Under the pieces are notes generated by a model, which was not told where the DNA came from, ran no database searches, and saw only the letters and a program-made list of their open reading frames with translations. From the NCBI GenBank assembly GCA_028694995.1, contig JAQVJU010000002.1:131503-170294 (forward strand): a DNA stretch of 38,792 nt, in the 5' to 3' direction. The position numbers and the translations under genes were made by a program. Shown one piece after another: positions 15,754 through 24,986 of the stretch (position 1 is its first letter; each line of letters opens with the position of its first letter). The stretch is from Minisyncoccota bacterium. Lineage in GTDB: Bacteria; Patescibacteriota; Minisyncoccia; UBA6257.

Positions 15754-16998
15754 CTAAATTATTTTACTAATATCTTTTAATTTTACAATCTTTATCCGAT
15801 TGCTTTTTCTTTCTTTTAATTCAAAAGAACGGTTTTTCAATGTTTTTTCACTAATGATAATTCTTTGGGGCAAGCCTAACAAATCCGCATCTACTAATTT
15901 TTCACCACTGGAAACACTTTCCCGATCATCATAAAAAACTTCTAGGCCTTTTTTAATTAATTGTTTATATACCAAATCTGTTTGTTTTTTAATTTCCTTA
16001 TCTTCTTTTTTAATTCCTTTAAACAAACCAATTAAATGATATTGAAAAGGTGCTGTTTCTTTAGGCCAAATAATGCCCTTAGCATCATAATTTGCCTCTA
16101 CAATCACGCCTAATAAACGACTAATACCAATACCATAACAACCCATCATCACTGGCTTAATCTCTCCTTTTTCATCTCTGTAATTTAAATCAAATGCTTG
16201 TGAATATTTATCTTTAAGTTTAAATATATTACCAACTTCAGAACCTTTTAATTCTTCTATCTTATGACCACATTCAGGGCATTTCTTTGTATTTTCCATA
16301 ATTTCCTTGTTCCGATTCATACCACAATGAGAACAATGATAGAAAATATCTTCTCCAGCAGGGGTTAATACTTGAAATTCATGTGAAAAACGAGAAAAAG
16401 TACCTCCTGATGCTTCAACCACATAAGCTTTTAAACCACATCTTTTGTAAATCTTTTGATAAGCTTTTTTAACTTTTTCATAATAATTTTCTAAATCTTT
16501 TTCATCTTGATGAAAACTATACAAATCTTTCATAATAAATTCTTTGCCTCTTAAGATTCCTGATTTAGAGCGAGGTTCATCACGAAACTTATCTGATATA
16601 TGAAAGAGATACAAAGGCAAATCTTTATAAGAATAGATGTAATTTTTCACCATGGGCGTGATAATCTCTTCATGAGTGGGCGCTAAAGCAAACCAACTGC
16701 CATATTTTGAACGAAGTTTGAATAAAGCCTTAAAAGAATCCCAACGTCCAGTTTGTTCCCAATTGCTGCGAGGATTTAAAAGAGCCATTAAAATCTCCTG
16801 TCCGCCAATGGCTTCCATTTCTTCTCTGACAATTTGTTCTATTTTCTTTATTACCCTTAAACCTAAAGGCAAAAAATTATACACCCCGCTAGTTAGTTTT
16901 TCAATAAAATTTGCCTTGGTTAAAAGAACAGCGCTTATTGCCACTTCATCTTTGGATATTTCTTTTCTAGTTTTAAAATAAAATTGAGTTGCTTTCAT
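15754..16998 (-). CDS. proS: prolyl-tRNA synthetase, short form without the editing insertion
   Basis: 414 residues against ~570 for the E. coli enzyme. Class II motifs: GLRVIKKIEQIVREEM (motif 1), APTHEEIITP, FRDEPRSKSGILRGKEF (motif 2), and GCYGIGISRLLGVIVE (motif 3). The C-terminal anticodon domain is present. Between motifs 2 and 3 the ~180-residue Ala-tRNA editing (INS) domain is absent. In its place, at about 228-250, is a compact zinc ribbon (CSHCG...CPECGH). It makes Pro-tRNA, and proofreading of Ala-tRNA-Pro would need a separate protein or be absent. It lies 3 nt after the rseP stop. Confidence 0.94.
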   Translation of the reverse strand: MKATQFYFKTRKEISKDEVAISAVLLTKANFIEKLTSGVYNFLPLGLRVIKKIEQIVREEMEAIGGQEILMALLNPRSNWEQTGRWDSFKALFKLRSKYGSWFALAPTHEEIITPMVKNYIYSYKDLPLYLFHISDKFRDEPRSKSGILRGKEFIMKDLYSFHQDEKDLENYYEKVKKAYQKIYKRCGLKAYVVEASGGTFSRFSHEFQVLTPAGEDIFYHCSHCGMNRNKEIMENTKKCPECGHKIEELKGSEVGNIFKLKDKYSQAFDLNYRDEKGEIKPVMMGCYGIGISRLLGVIVEANYDAKGIIWPKETAPFQYHLIGLFKGIKKEDKEIKKQTDLVYKQLIKKGLEVFYDDRESVSSGEKLVDADLLGLPQRIIISEKTLKNRSFELKERKSNRIKIVKLKDISKII

Positions 16999-17001
16999 AA
17001 A

Positions 17002-18072
17002 TTAATTCTTTAAGATAAATAAATTAATATCTTTGATTGTAATAACAAAAAGTAAGACAACCAATAAGATAAAAAAAACATTATTAATTAATAACTCTGT
17101 TTTTTGAGTAATTGGACGTTTTCTTATCTTTTCAATAATCAAAAAAAGAATTCTGCCTCCATCAACAGCTGGGATTGGTAATAAATTAAAAACTGCAAAT
17201 CCAAAAGATATTAAACCTAAAATGTAAAATCCATAATTCCACCCCCATTTAAATCCTTGGGTGGTTATGGCAACAATGCCTACAGGCCCAGTTAGTTCTT
17301 CTAGCTTACCATGTTTAAAAAGACTGACAAAGATTCTGCCCAGTCCTTTAAATATCTCTTGAAATAAAACCCCTAAGAATATTATTGTTTCTTTTATAGA
17401 TTCTAAGAAAGAATATTTTAAATATCCTTCTTCTGCTAAGATAACACCCAGATAACCCTTTTCAGCTTCAGCACTTTCTCTTAAAGCAACTTCTAATTCA
17501 ACCTGACTGTCTTTTCTTTCAATAACTAATTGAACTTTTTTCCCTTCAAGCTCAGCTGTTTTATCTTGAACATCTTGAACATTATTAACCACAAAACTTT
17601 CATTCAAATACTTGATAGTTTTGATAATATCCCCTTTTTCCAAGCCAGCTTTAAAAGCTGGCGAATCTTTTACTACTTCTTTAATTGCCACATAAGAAAC
17701 TGCCTTGTCTTGATAAGATTCAGGCAGAGCAAAGATAGGCATGCCCACATTAAATAAAATCATAAAAATCAAAAAAGCAATTATAAGATTAGCGATAACT
17801 CCAGCAATTAAAATTGATGCTCTTTTACCTATAGATTGAGCAGCAAAACTATCTTCTGTGCCATATTCTTTTATTTTAGTAAAACCACCAAAAGGAATAG
17901 CATTTAAAGAATAAGTCACATTATTTTTCTTAAAACTAAAAACCTTAGGTGGATATCCTAGGCCAAATTCCTCTACGCCAACATTATTCTTTCTTGCCAT
18001 TAAAAAATGACCTAATTCATGAAAGAATATGATAATACCTAAGCTAAGTAAACTGATGATAAAAGCTAACAT
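17002..18072 (-). CDS. rseP: site-2 protease RseP-like (M50 zinc metalloprotease)
   Basis: 356 residues, about four membrane helices. The zinc site HELGH is at 18-22, a single PDZ domain follows in the middle (VKDSPAFKAGLEKGDIIKTI), and the third zinc ligand motif NLLPIPAVDGGRI sits near 290. It performs intramembrane proteolysis, for example of anti-sigma factors or leftover signal peptides. It lies between frr and proS. In many bacteria this interval also holds uppS, cdsA and dxr, all absent here. Confidence 0.92.
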   Translation of the reverse strand: MLAFIISLLSLGIIIFFHELGHFLMARKNNVGVEEFGLGYPPKVFSFKKNNVTYSLNAIPFGGFTKIKEYGTEDSFAAQSIGKRASILIAGVIANLIIAFLIFMILFNVGMPIFALPESYQDKAVSYVAIKEVVKDSPAFKAGLEKGDIIKTIKYLNESFVVNNVQDVQDKTAELEGKKVQLVIERKDSQVELEVALRESAEAEKGYLGVILAEEGYLKYSFLESIKETIIFLGVLFQEIFKGLGRIFVSLFKHGKLEELTGPVGIVAITTQGFKWGWNYGFYILGLISFGFAVFNLLPIPAVDGGRILFLIIEKIRKRPITQKTELLINNVFFILLVVLLFVITIKDINLFILKN

Positions 18073-18075
18073 AGA

Positions 18076-18624
18076 TTATGATTCTAAAATTTCTTGTGTT
18101 TTTTGTTTTTCCTTACTATCTAATGATTTATTAGTTTCTTCAACTACTTTTTGAATTTCTTCTTTTAAACGAAACCTTTCATCTTCTGAAACCTCTTTTT
18201 CCTTATGTTTTTGTTCTATTTCTTCTATTGTTTTTTCTCTTAATTCTCTTAATTTAACTCTGTATTCTTCCTTTTTAAATCCCATTAACCTGATTAATTC
18301 TTCTTTTCTCTCTTTGCTTAATAAAGGCAAGAATAGTTTCATTTGTTTACCTTCAACAGAAGGCATAATACCTAAACTAGAAGTTTCTAAAGCTTTTTTA
18401 ATTGGCATTATCAAATTATCATCCCAAATCTCAATAATAATAACATTAGGAAGTTTAATAGAAATTCCAGCTAAATGCTTTAAGGGTGTTAAGGCTCCAT
18501 AACTTTCCACATTAATATCTTCTACTAAAGCAGTTGTTGGTCGTGAGGTGCGAAAAGTCAAAATTTCTTTTTGAAAATCAGTTATTAAGGTATTTGTTTG
18601 TTCTTTGAAATTATTAATTAGCAT
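18076..18624 (-). CDS. frr: ribosome recycling factor
   Basis: 182 residues, full length. It splits post-termination ribosomes together with EF-G. The conserved RTSRPTTALVEDINVESYG region near the N-terminus, IEIWDD, PSVEGKQMKLFLPLLSKERKEEL in the middle, and the long C-terminal helix are typical. It is 3 nt before rseP. Confidence 0.96.
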   Translation of the reverse strand: MLINNFKEQTNTLITDFQKEILTFRTSRPTTALVEDINVESYGALTPLKHLAGISIKLPNVIIIEIWDDNLIMPIKKALETSSLGIMPSVEGKQMKLFLPLLSKERKEELIRLMGFKKEEYRVKLRELREKTIEEIEQKHKEKEVSEDERFRLKEEIQKVVEETNKSLDSKEKQKTQEILES

Positions 18625-18636
18625 ATAAAAACTTAT

Positions 18637-19569
18637 TTATTTTAATTGAAGGAATATATTTTCCATTAATAATTGCGTATTAATATTAGAATCGTTTAAT
18701 AAATAAATGGCTTTTAAAATATCATTGGTTAATTTAGTCTTTTTTACAGGCGTGAGGTTTAATTTTTCAGATTCTCTCTTAGACCTTAACATTCTTAACC
18801 ATTCTTCTAGAGTAGCGTTTAATTCTTTATTATCTTTAGTTAATTTTTGGAAATACACAGATCTTTGATTAAAATCTTGTGTCAAAACTTTTATTAAATC
18901 TTTTCTTTTTTCTTCTAAGGATTTTGTATAATCTTTATCCATTAATTTAATAGCCAGACCTATCTTTCCTTCTGCTCTTTCAGCTATTATCTGAGACTCT
19001 TTTAAAGACAATCCATGTTCTTTTTGTAAAAAATCCATTAAGGACTTACTACTAGCTCTTTTAAATCTTAAAGAAAGAAGTCGAGAACGAATAGTGGTTG
19101 TAAGTTTTTTAGGTGCTTTGGTTACTAAGATAATTAAATTATTCTTTCGGGATTCTTCCAGAGTTTTTAAAAGAGCATCTTGAGCATCTCTAGTTAATAA
19201 TTCAGCCTGATTAATAATTAAGATCTTTAAATCAGCTATCTGAGGATGGAAAGTTAAAAACTTTATCCCTTCTCTAACTTGCTCTATCTTTATGGATTTT
19301 TCTTCCTTATGATTTTCATCTGATAATGGCTCTATGATCATCAAATCAGGATGATAACCTTGATCTAACATCTGACAATTTGGGCATTGATGACATAGTT
19401 CCCATTTGTCATTATTACCGCATAATAAGGCATTGCTAAAAGCTCTAGCTGTAGTCATTTTACCCACTGATTCTTCTCCCCAAAAAAGAAGGTTTTGGAT
19501 TAATCTTTTTTGAGGCTTAAACATTTTTTCTAAAAAATCTGTAGCGCTTTCATTTTTAAAGAAAAACAT
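18637..19569 (-). CDS. holB: DNA polymerase III delta-prime subunit-like protein
   Basis: 310 residues from the ATG at 19569; a TTG three codons upstream is an alternative. It is a clamp-loader AAA+ protein with a degenerate P-loop, GEESVGKMTTA, where Met follows the Lys. A zinc module of four Cys (C-x8-C-x2-C-x2-C; CHQCPNC) and DAQDALLKTLEES follow, and IRSRLLSLRF replaces the usual sensor SRC motif. A degenerate ATPase site is normal for delta-prime. It is shorter than dnaX in this window and lacks its intact ATP site, so it is not a second gamma. It lies between the second mreB and frr. Confidence 0.85.
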   Translation of the reverse strand: MFFFKNESATDFLEKMFKPQKRLIQNLLFWGEESVGKMTTARAFSNALLCGNNDKWELCHQCPNCQMLDQGYHPDLMIIEPLSDENHKEEKSIKIEQVREGIKFLTFHPQIADLKILIINQAELLTRDAQDALLKTLEESRKNNLIILVTKAPKKLTTTIRSRLLSLRFKRASSKSLMDFLQKEHGLSLKESQIIAERAEGKIGLAIKLMDKDYTKSLEEKRKDLIKVLTQDFNQRSVYFQKLTKDNKELNATLEEWLRMLRSKRESEKLNLTPVKKTKLTNDILKAIYLLNDSNINTQLLMENIFLQLK

Positions 19570-19581
19570 TTTAAACAATGA

Positions 19582-20589
19582 TTACCTGTAAGTTGTAATG
19601 CTTTTTTTATAAAGTTCTAAATTATCTAGAATCACTCCAGTGCCTTTGGCTACACAATAAAGAGGTTCATCAGCAATATAGCTAGGCACACCTGTCATCT
19701 TAGTTACCAAATCATTAATATTATTTAAAAGCGCTCCACCACCACTGATAATCATTCCTCTTTCCATAACATCAGCGGCTAATTCTGGAGGAGTTTCTGA
19801 AAGGACAGTCTTAATGGCCTGAATAATATCTTTTAAAGGACTATTAATAGCTTCAGCTATTTCATTTGAATTCAAGACAATATTTTTAGGTAATCCTTCT
19901 GTTAAATCCAATCCCCTGATTTCCATCTCTGCCTTGTTTTTACTAGACATGGCTGAACCAACTTTAATCTTAACTTCTTCTGAAGTTCTTTCACCAATAG
20001 CTAGATTGTATTTTCTCTTAACGTAATCAGCAATGGCCACATCCATTTTATTACCCGCCACTCTAACTGAAGCCCAGGAAACTATCCCTCCTAAAGAAAT
20101 AACAGCCACTTCTGTTGTGCCGCCACCAATATTAACTAACATATTGCCTCCTGCTGAATTTATAGGGATGCCAGCGCCAAGAGCAGCTAAAATAGGCTCT
20201 CTAGCAACATAGGCTTCTTTAGCCCCAGCTTCTCTAGCCGCACCAACTACGGCTCTTCTTTCTGTAGAAGTAATGCCCACAGGAACAGAGATAATTAATT
20301 CTGGCTTGAATAACTTCCAAGGACCAATAACCTTATTGATAAAATATTTTAACATGGCTGCAGTTACCCGATAATCAGCAATCACTCCATCTTTTAAAGG
20401 CTTATAGGTTTTAATCACATCAGGTGTCCGCCCTAACATTTCTCTAGCTTCAGCGCCAATAGCTAATATTTTATTATCATTAATAGCTACAGCAACTACT
20501 GAAGGCTCATTAATTAAAATCCCCTTATGAGGAACAAAAACTAATGTATTGGCTGTGCCTAAGTCTATCCCTATTTTACGAACTAACAT
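19582..20589 (-). CDS. mreB2: second MreB-type actin homologue
   Basis: 335 residues from the ATG at 20589; a TTG two codons upstream is less likely. Actin-fold loops are canonical: GIDLGTANT, VNIGGGTTE, ISGGGALLNN. It is clearly an MreB paralogue of the copy at 14674-15732, not a duplicate, since identity looks moderate. It lies between murA and holB with no mreC beside it, so it may work like Mbl or MreBH in Bacillus, or connect MurA-stage precursor synthesis to the filament. The division of labour between the two copies is inference. Confidence 0.93.
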   Translation of the reverse strand: MLVRKIGIDLGTANTLVFVPHKGILINEPSVVAVAINDNKILAIGAEAREMLGRTPDVIKTYKPLKDGVIADYRVTAAMLKYFINKVIGPWKLFKPELIISVPVGITSTERRAVVGAAREAGAKEAYVAREPILAALGAGIPINSAGGNMLVNIGGGTTEVAVISLGGIVSWASVRVAGNKMDVAIADYVKRKYNLAIGERTSEEVKIKVGSAMSSKNKAEMEIRGLDLTEGLPKNIVLNSNEIAEAINSPLKDIIQAIKTVLSETPPELAADVMERGMIISGGGALLNNINDLVTKMTGVPSYIADEPLYCVAKGTGVILDNLELYKKSITTYR

Positions 20590-20606
20590 ATACAATAAAT
20601 TTAAAT

Positions 20607-21881
20607 TTAAACTTTTCTTTTAATATCTGCGCCTAATTTAATTAATCTTTCATCTATTGCCTCATAGCCTCTATCTATTTGATAGGCTTCTTTAATTACA
20701 GTTTTTCCTTTTGCTAATAATGCGGCAATTAATAAACTGATTCCTGATCTAATATCCAAAGAATTTACATTTTGCGCGTACAAAGGAGTGGGTCCGGTTA
20801 TTAAAGCCCGATGCGGGTCTGCTATAATAGCATTTGCACCCATCTTTATCAACTCATCAATATACTTTAACCTACCATCAAACATTGTGTCAAAGATAAT
20901 ACTAGTCCCATTAGCTTGAGTAGCTAATATCCCAAAAGGAGATTGAAGATCTGTTGGAATGCCTGGATAAGGTTGAGTTTGAATTTTAAAACCCTTGAGA
21001 TTATATGAAGGCAAAATTAAAACATTAAATTGTGTTTTATTAGATTGAGAACGAATATTCATTCTCACCCCTATTTCTTTTAATTTCTTGATTACTAAAT
21101 CTAAATGATCAAGCCTAATATTTTTAATTAAAATCCTACCTCTTAAAACAGCAGCCAAGATCATAAAAGTCCCTGCCTCTATGGGATCAGGAATAACTTT
21201 ATGTGAAGCGCCAGAAAGTTTCTTTTTCCCAGTAATTTCATAAATATGAGGAGAAATAACTTTAATTTTTGCTCCCATTTTTTTTAAAAAAACAACTAAA
21301 TCTTCAACATGAGGCTCTAAGGCTCCTATTTTCAATCTTGTTTTTCCAGGGATTAAGGAAGCTAACATTAATATATTTTCAGTAGCGGTAACGCTAAATT
21401 CATTTAAAATAATTTCATCTGAATAAATATTACTTCCATTGTAATAGAAATAGGTTGGAGTTTTTCTAACCTTAACTCCTAATTGAAGAATAGCATCTAA
21501 ATGAGAGTCAATTGAACGAACTCCAATCAAGCAACCTCCTGGCTGAGCTAATTTGAATTTCTTAAAACGATGTAGTAAAGGAGCAATGAGAAGAACTGAG
21601 GCTCTTAATTTCTTAACCAAAGATTGGTTAAGGTTTTTAAGATTCAAGTTTTGAGGAGTGATTTTCACTTTTCTTTTTCCCAACCATTCTACTTTACAAC
21701 CTAAACTTTCAATAATTTCTAAAAACCGACGAACATCCTCTATTAAAGGAAGATTATCAATAATTGAAGGCTCTTTTGTTAAAAGCGTAGCGGCTAAAAT
21801 AGGCATCGCAGCATTTTTAGCCCCTCTGACTTCTATTTCCCCTTTTAAAGGTTTACCTCCTTGAACAATAAAAGATTCCAT
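20607..21881 (-). CDS. murA: UDP-N-acetylglucosamine 1-carboxyvinyltransferase
   Basis: 424 residues, standard length. It transfers enolpyruvate from PEP to UDP-GlcNAc, the first committed step of peptidoglycan synthesis. K22 and N23 (RGAKNAAMPIL) bind substrate. The flexible-loop Cys is present at 117 (QPGGCLIGVRSID), so the enzyme should be fosfomycin-sensitive, unlike Cys-to-Asp variants. Two inside-out alpha/beta domains are evident from the internal repeats. It is followed by mreB2 at 17 nt. Confidence 0.96.
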   Translation of the reverse strand: MESFIVQGGKPLKGEIEVRGAKNAAMPILAATLLTKEPSIIDNLPLIEDVRRFLEIIESLGCKVEWLGKRKVKITPQNLNLKNLNQSLVKKLRASVLLIAPLLHRFKKFKLAQPGGCLIGVRSIDSHLDAILQLGVKVRKTPTYFYYNGSNIYSDEIILNEFSVTATENILMLASLIPGKTRLKIGALEPHVEDLVVFLKKMGAKIKVISPHIYEITGKKKLSGASHKVIPDPIEAGTFMILAAVLRGRILIKNIRLDHLDLVIKKLKEIGVRMNIRSQSNKTQFNVLILPSYNLKGFKIQTQPYPGIPTDLQSPFGILATQANGTSIIFDTMFDGRLKYIDELIKMGANAIIADPHRALITGPTPLYAQNVNSLDIRSGISLLIAALLAKGKTVIKEAYQIDRGYEAIDERLIKLGADIKRKV

Positions 21882-21884
21882 AAA

Positions 21885-23477
21885 TTAATTCTTAATTGTT
21901 TGTCCGTATTTTTCTTCTGATAAAACCCCTTTGTAATAAGCTAAGCCTCCATTAACAATTACTGTTTCTATCCCTTCTGGATATTGAAAGGGATTTTTAG
22001 AAGTGGATGTATCTTTAATTTTCTCAGGATTAAAAACAACAATATCAGCATCATAATCTTTTTTTATCAAACCTTTTGTTTTTAAACCTGTTTTCTGAGC
22101 AACTTTTCCTGTAATTTTATGTATTGCCTCCTCCCAAGACATGAGTTTTTGTTCTTTTGTATAATCTTCTAAAAACTTAGGAAAACTACCAAAAGCTCTA
22201 GGATGAATCCAAGAACCTTTTCTGCCACCCTCATCATTACTAAACCCACTATTAGTGCCAATAAATGAATAAGGACTTTTAATTGCCTTAATCACATTAT
22301 CTTCTGATAAATCTTCTGTAAAAACAATAACTTTATCTTCACTTAATTCTATAATCTTGAAAATAGATTCTTCCAGACTTAAATTAAAACTCTGAGCAAT
22401 TTCTTCTAAGGTTTTACCAACAAACCACCAAGATTGACCGCAATCAGCTATTCTTAATTTTTTATAAAGGTATTTTTTCCTTTTAATGTCTTCAATTAAT
22501 TTAGCTTTTACAATTTCATCATGAATATTCTTCAAAAGCACTTCCCGACCTCCAACCGCTGCCCAATCAGGTAAAATCAAATAAAGAGACTGGGCATTAA
22601 TGCTATAAGGAAAAACATCAAAATTAATCATTTCTTGATTATCAGAAGATTTTTTTAAAGAATCATTGAATTTTTTAATCATTTTTAAAGCCTGATCAAA
22701 ATCTGAAAAATTAGGCTCACCTTCAGCTTTAAAATGTGAAATTTGTATTGGTAATTTAGATTTTTCTGCAATTTCTATTATTTCCCTCACACTAGCTAAA
22801 AACCCATCAGCTTCATTACGTAAATGAAAAGATAAATATTTGTTATTTTCCTTAACCTTCTTGGCTATTTCTAGAATTTCCTTAATTCCAACCATGCTTT
22901 CTGAGGCATAACCTAAGCCAAAAGAAACCCCTAAGGCACCTTCATTTAAACTCTGATTAACTAATAATTTGAGTTTTTCTAATTCTTCTTTAGTTAAATT
23001 CCTAAATTCTCCTTTTGTAAATTGATTTCTTAAACTTCCCCAACCTATTAAAGTGGCAAAATTCACTCCTAATTTCTTAATATCTAAAAAGCTTAAAAGG
23101 TCTTTTATCTGGTGCCAATTAATATTAAGACGATTAGCATCAGCCCATCTTTTTAAAAAATCTAAAGAACCAGTAATTAATGGGGCCAAAGATGCACCAC
23201 TGTTTCCGCAAACTATTGTTGTTACTCCCTGACGAATCATATTCTCTGCTCCAGGCTGAAAAAAAACATCCAAATAATGATCTGCGTTATTATTAATATC
23301 AATAAACCCTGGACAAACAAATCTATTTTTAGCATTTATCTCTATTTTGCCTGTATGATTTTTCAAATTTCCCAATTTGGCTATCTTGCCTTGATTAATA
23401 CCAATATCAATATTTAAGCCAGAAATACCACTTCCATCAAACACTTGTCCATTTTTAATTAATATATCAAACACCAT
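21885..23477 (-). CDS. amidohydrolase of the N-acyl-D-amino-acid deacylase family, with altered metal site
   Basis: 530 residues. N-terminal start DILIKNGQVFDGSG and GFID, central TTIVCGNSGASLAPL, then SFHLRNEADG and QISHFKAEGE, and the C-terminal HPRAFGSFPKFLEDY with KDYDADIVVFNP. These identify the D-aminoacylase group of the amidohydrolase superfamily. Key residues deviate: the usual H-x-H after GFID reads N62-N-N64, the Cys of VGNCG reads Ser, and the catalytic Asp in the G-x-D-G segment reads Asn (GTNSG). Two His ligands (SFH, ISH) remain. It may bind one metal, act on a different substrate, or be non-catalytic. A TATACT box at 23503-23508 may provide a local promoter. Confidence 0.75.
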   Translation of the reverse strand: MVFDILIKNGQVFDGSGISGLNIDIGINQGKIAKLGNLKNHTGKIEINAKNRFVCPGFIDINNNADHYLDVFFQPGAENMIRQGVTTIVCGNSGASLAPLITGSLDFLKRWADANRLNINWHQIKDLLSFLDIKKLGVNFATLIGWGSLRNQFTKGEFRNLTKEELEKLKLLVNQSLNEGALGVSFGLGYASESMVGIKEILEIAKKVKENNKYLSFHLRNEADGFLASVREIIEIAEKSKLPIQISHFKAEGEPNFSDFDQALKMIKKFNDSLKKSSDNQEMINFDVFPYSINAQSLYLILPDWAAVGGREVLLKNIHDEIVKAKLIEDIKRKKYLYKKLRIADCGQSWWFVGKTLEEIAQSFNLSLEESIFKIIELSEDKVIVFTEDLSEDNVIKAIKSPYSFIGTNSGFSNDEGGRKGSWIHPRAFGSFPKFLEDYTKEQKLMSWEEAIHKITGKVAQKTGLKTKGLIKKDYDADIVVFNPEKIKDTSTSKNPFQYPEGIETVIVNGGLAYYKGVLSEEKYGQTIKN

Positions 23478-23520
23478 TTAAATAAAAATTAAATCTAAAG
23501 ATAGTATACGCTAAAATGAC

Positions 23521-24972
23521 TTAAAAATCTATGGGAATATTCCTTTCCACAATCCTGACTCTTTTATGCATTTTCTTAAATTCTTCAGGAAATTCAGTAT
23601 GAATAGGGATAACCATTTCTGGCTCTATAGCATTAATAAATTCTGATAATTCTTTACCACTAATATGACCAGAAATATGAGCCCTTTCAAAAACTTTTTT
23701 AAAAGGATTTTTTTCATCTTTTTTTAATCCTTGCATTTTAAAATGCTCAATCCAATTAATAAATCTTTCTTCTGAAATCTCCATTTCTTCACTATGAGGT
23801 TCTGTAATTGCTCTTAGATAATAACTATTTCTATCTGGTTTAATATCTATTAATTCTTGTACCTGATAGAAATTTAAAACCAAAATGAAATGATTTTTGT
23901 TTTTTCTAATATCTTCAGCAGTACAAATCTTGTAATTTTTTAATAAATCCTTTTCCCATTTTTTAAAAGTGATTTTCTTTTTAGCATAAAGAACAATATT
24001 CTGAAAATCTTTTTGCCCAATCCCCTTGTTTTTCAATACCCCCTCTTGATTTAAAACATTAAGATAATTAAAATAGTTATAAGGTAAGGCAATTAAACGA
24101 TTAGTTTTCTTAGCTATCTTTAATAAGGTTTTAAAACGAATAACATCACCAATAGAATAATCTGCCACTACCAATCCTTTGATTTTAGATACATTTTGTA
24201 AAGCTTTTTTATACACTGCCTGCTCATTTAAAACTGATTGTTCTTTTACTCTGGTGCCTTCACAAAGAAAAATCTTAATTTTAGATTTTTTAAGAAAAGA
24301 ATAAATCTTTTCTTTTTCTTTTAATGTCAATTCAGATAAACGAAAATCCCCAGAATATAAGACATTGCCAATAGATGTTTTAATTAAAAACATATTAGAT
24401 CCGGGCAAAGAATGGTCTATCTCCAGAGGAATAATTTCTAAATTTTTAATAAAAAAAGATTCTAGATTATTAACAACCTTAAACTTTCTTTTTCTTTTTT
24501 TTCTTTTTCTTGGGTCTTCCACATCTCTTAAAGATATTTCCAATATCTCATTTTCTAAATTCTTAGGTCGAGAAATGGAAAAAGCTTTTAAAACTGCCAT
24601 TGTTTCTTTAGAAGCATAAACTGGAATTTGAGGATTTAGAAAAGACAAATACCCAGCATGATCTAAATGCCCATGTGATAAAAGAGAACCATCAATAGAT
24701 GGTTTTTTAAAAAACTTTATCTCTTTTTCCCTTTGTTTTTGTAAGATATGAATTAAATCTTCACGATAAATCCCTTGTTTTTTAGGTAATAACCCTAAAG
24801 CCAGATAATCTTTTAATCCATGAACCACTCTGGGATTTAAAAATTCTTCAAAATATTTAGAAGCTTCATGATAACTTTTGCCAAAATCTAAAAAAACAGC
24901 GGTATTTTTATCTTCTAAAAGAATTTTATTACCGCCTATTTCCCTAACACCACCATAAAATGTCAATTTCAT
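23521..24972 (-). CDS. MBL-fold hydrolase related to RNase J
   Basis: 483 residues. Metallo-beta-lactamase motifs: H100-G-H102-L-D104-H105, DHSLPGS, YSGDFRLS, and the C-terminal AHISGHISG and IPIHTEFPEEF segments found in beta-CASP ribonucleases. The likely role is RNA processing or decay with two zinc ions. It is shorter than RNase J (~555) and carries a basic insertion RKRKKRKRKFK near residue 165, which may contact RNA. I do not use the rnj symbol because the RNase J C-terminal domain is not evident. Confidence 0.75.
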   Translation of the reverse strand: MKLTFYGGVREIGGNKILLEDKNTAVFLDFGKSYHEASKYFEEFLNPRVVHGLKDYLALGLLPKKQGIYREDLIHILQKQREKEIKFFKKPSIDGSLLSHGHLDHAGYLSFLNPQIPVYASKETMAVLKAFSISRPKNLENEILEISLRDVEDPRKRKKRKRKFKVVNNLESFFIKNLEIIPLEIDHSLPGSNMFLIKTSIGNVLYSGDFRLSELTLKEKEKIYSFLKKSKIKIFLCEGTRVKEQSVLNEQAVYKKALQNVSKIKGLVVADYSIGDVIRFKTLLKIAKKTNRLIALPYNYFNYLNVLNQEGVLKNKGIGQKDFQNIVLYAKKKITFKKWEKDLLKNYKICTAEDIRKNKNHFILVLNFYQVQELIDIKPDRNSYYLRAITEPHSEEMEISEERFINWIEHFKMQGLKKDEKNPFKKVFERAHISGHISGKELSEFINAIEPEMVIPIHTEFPEEFKKMHKRVRIVERNIPIDF

Positions 24973-24986
24973 GAATTAATACAATA

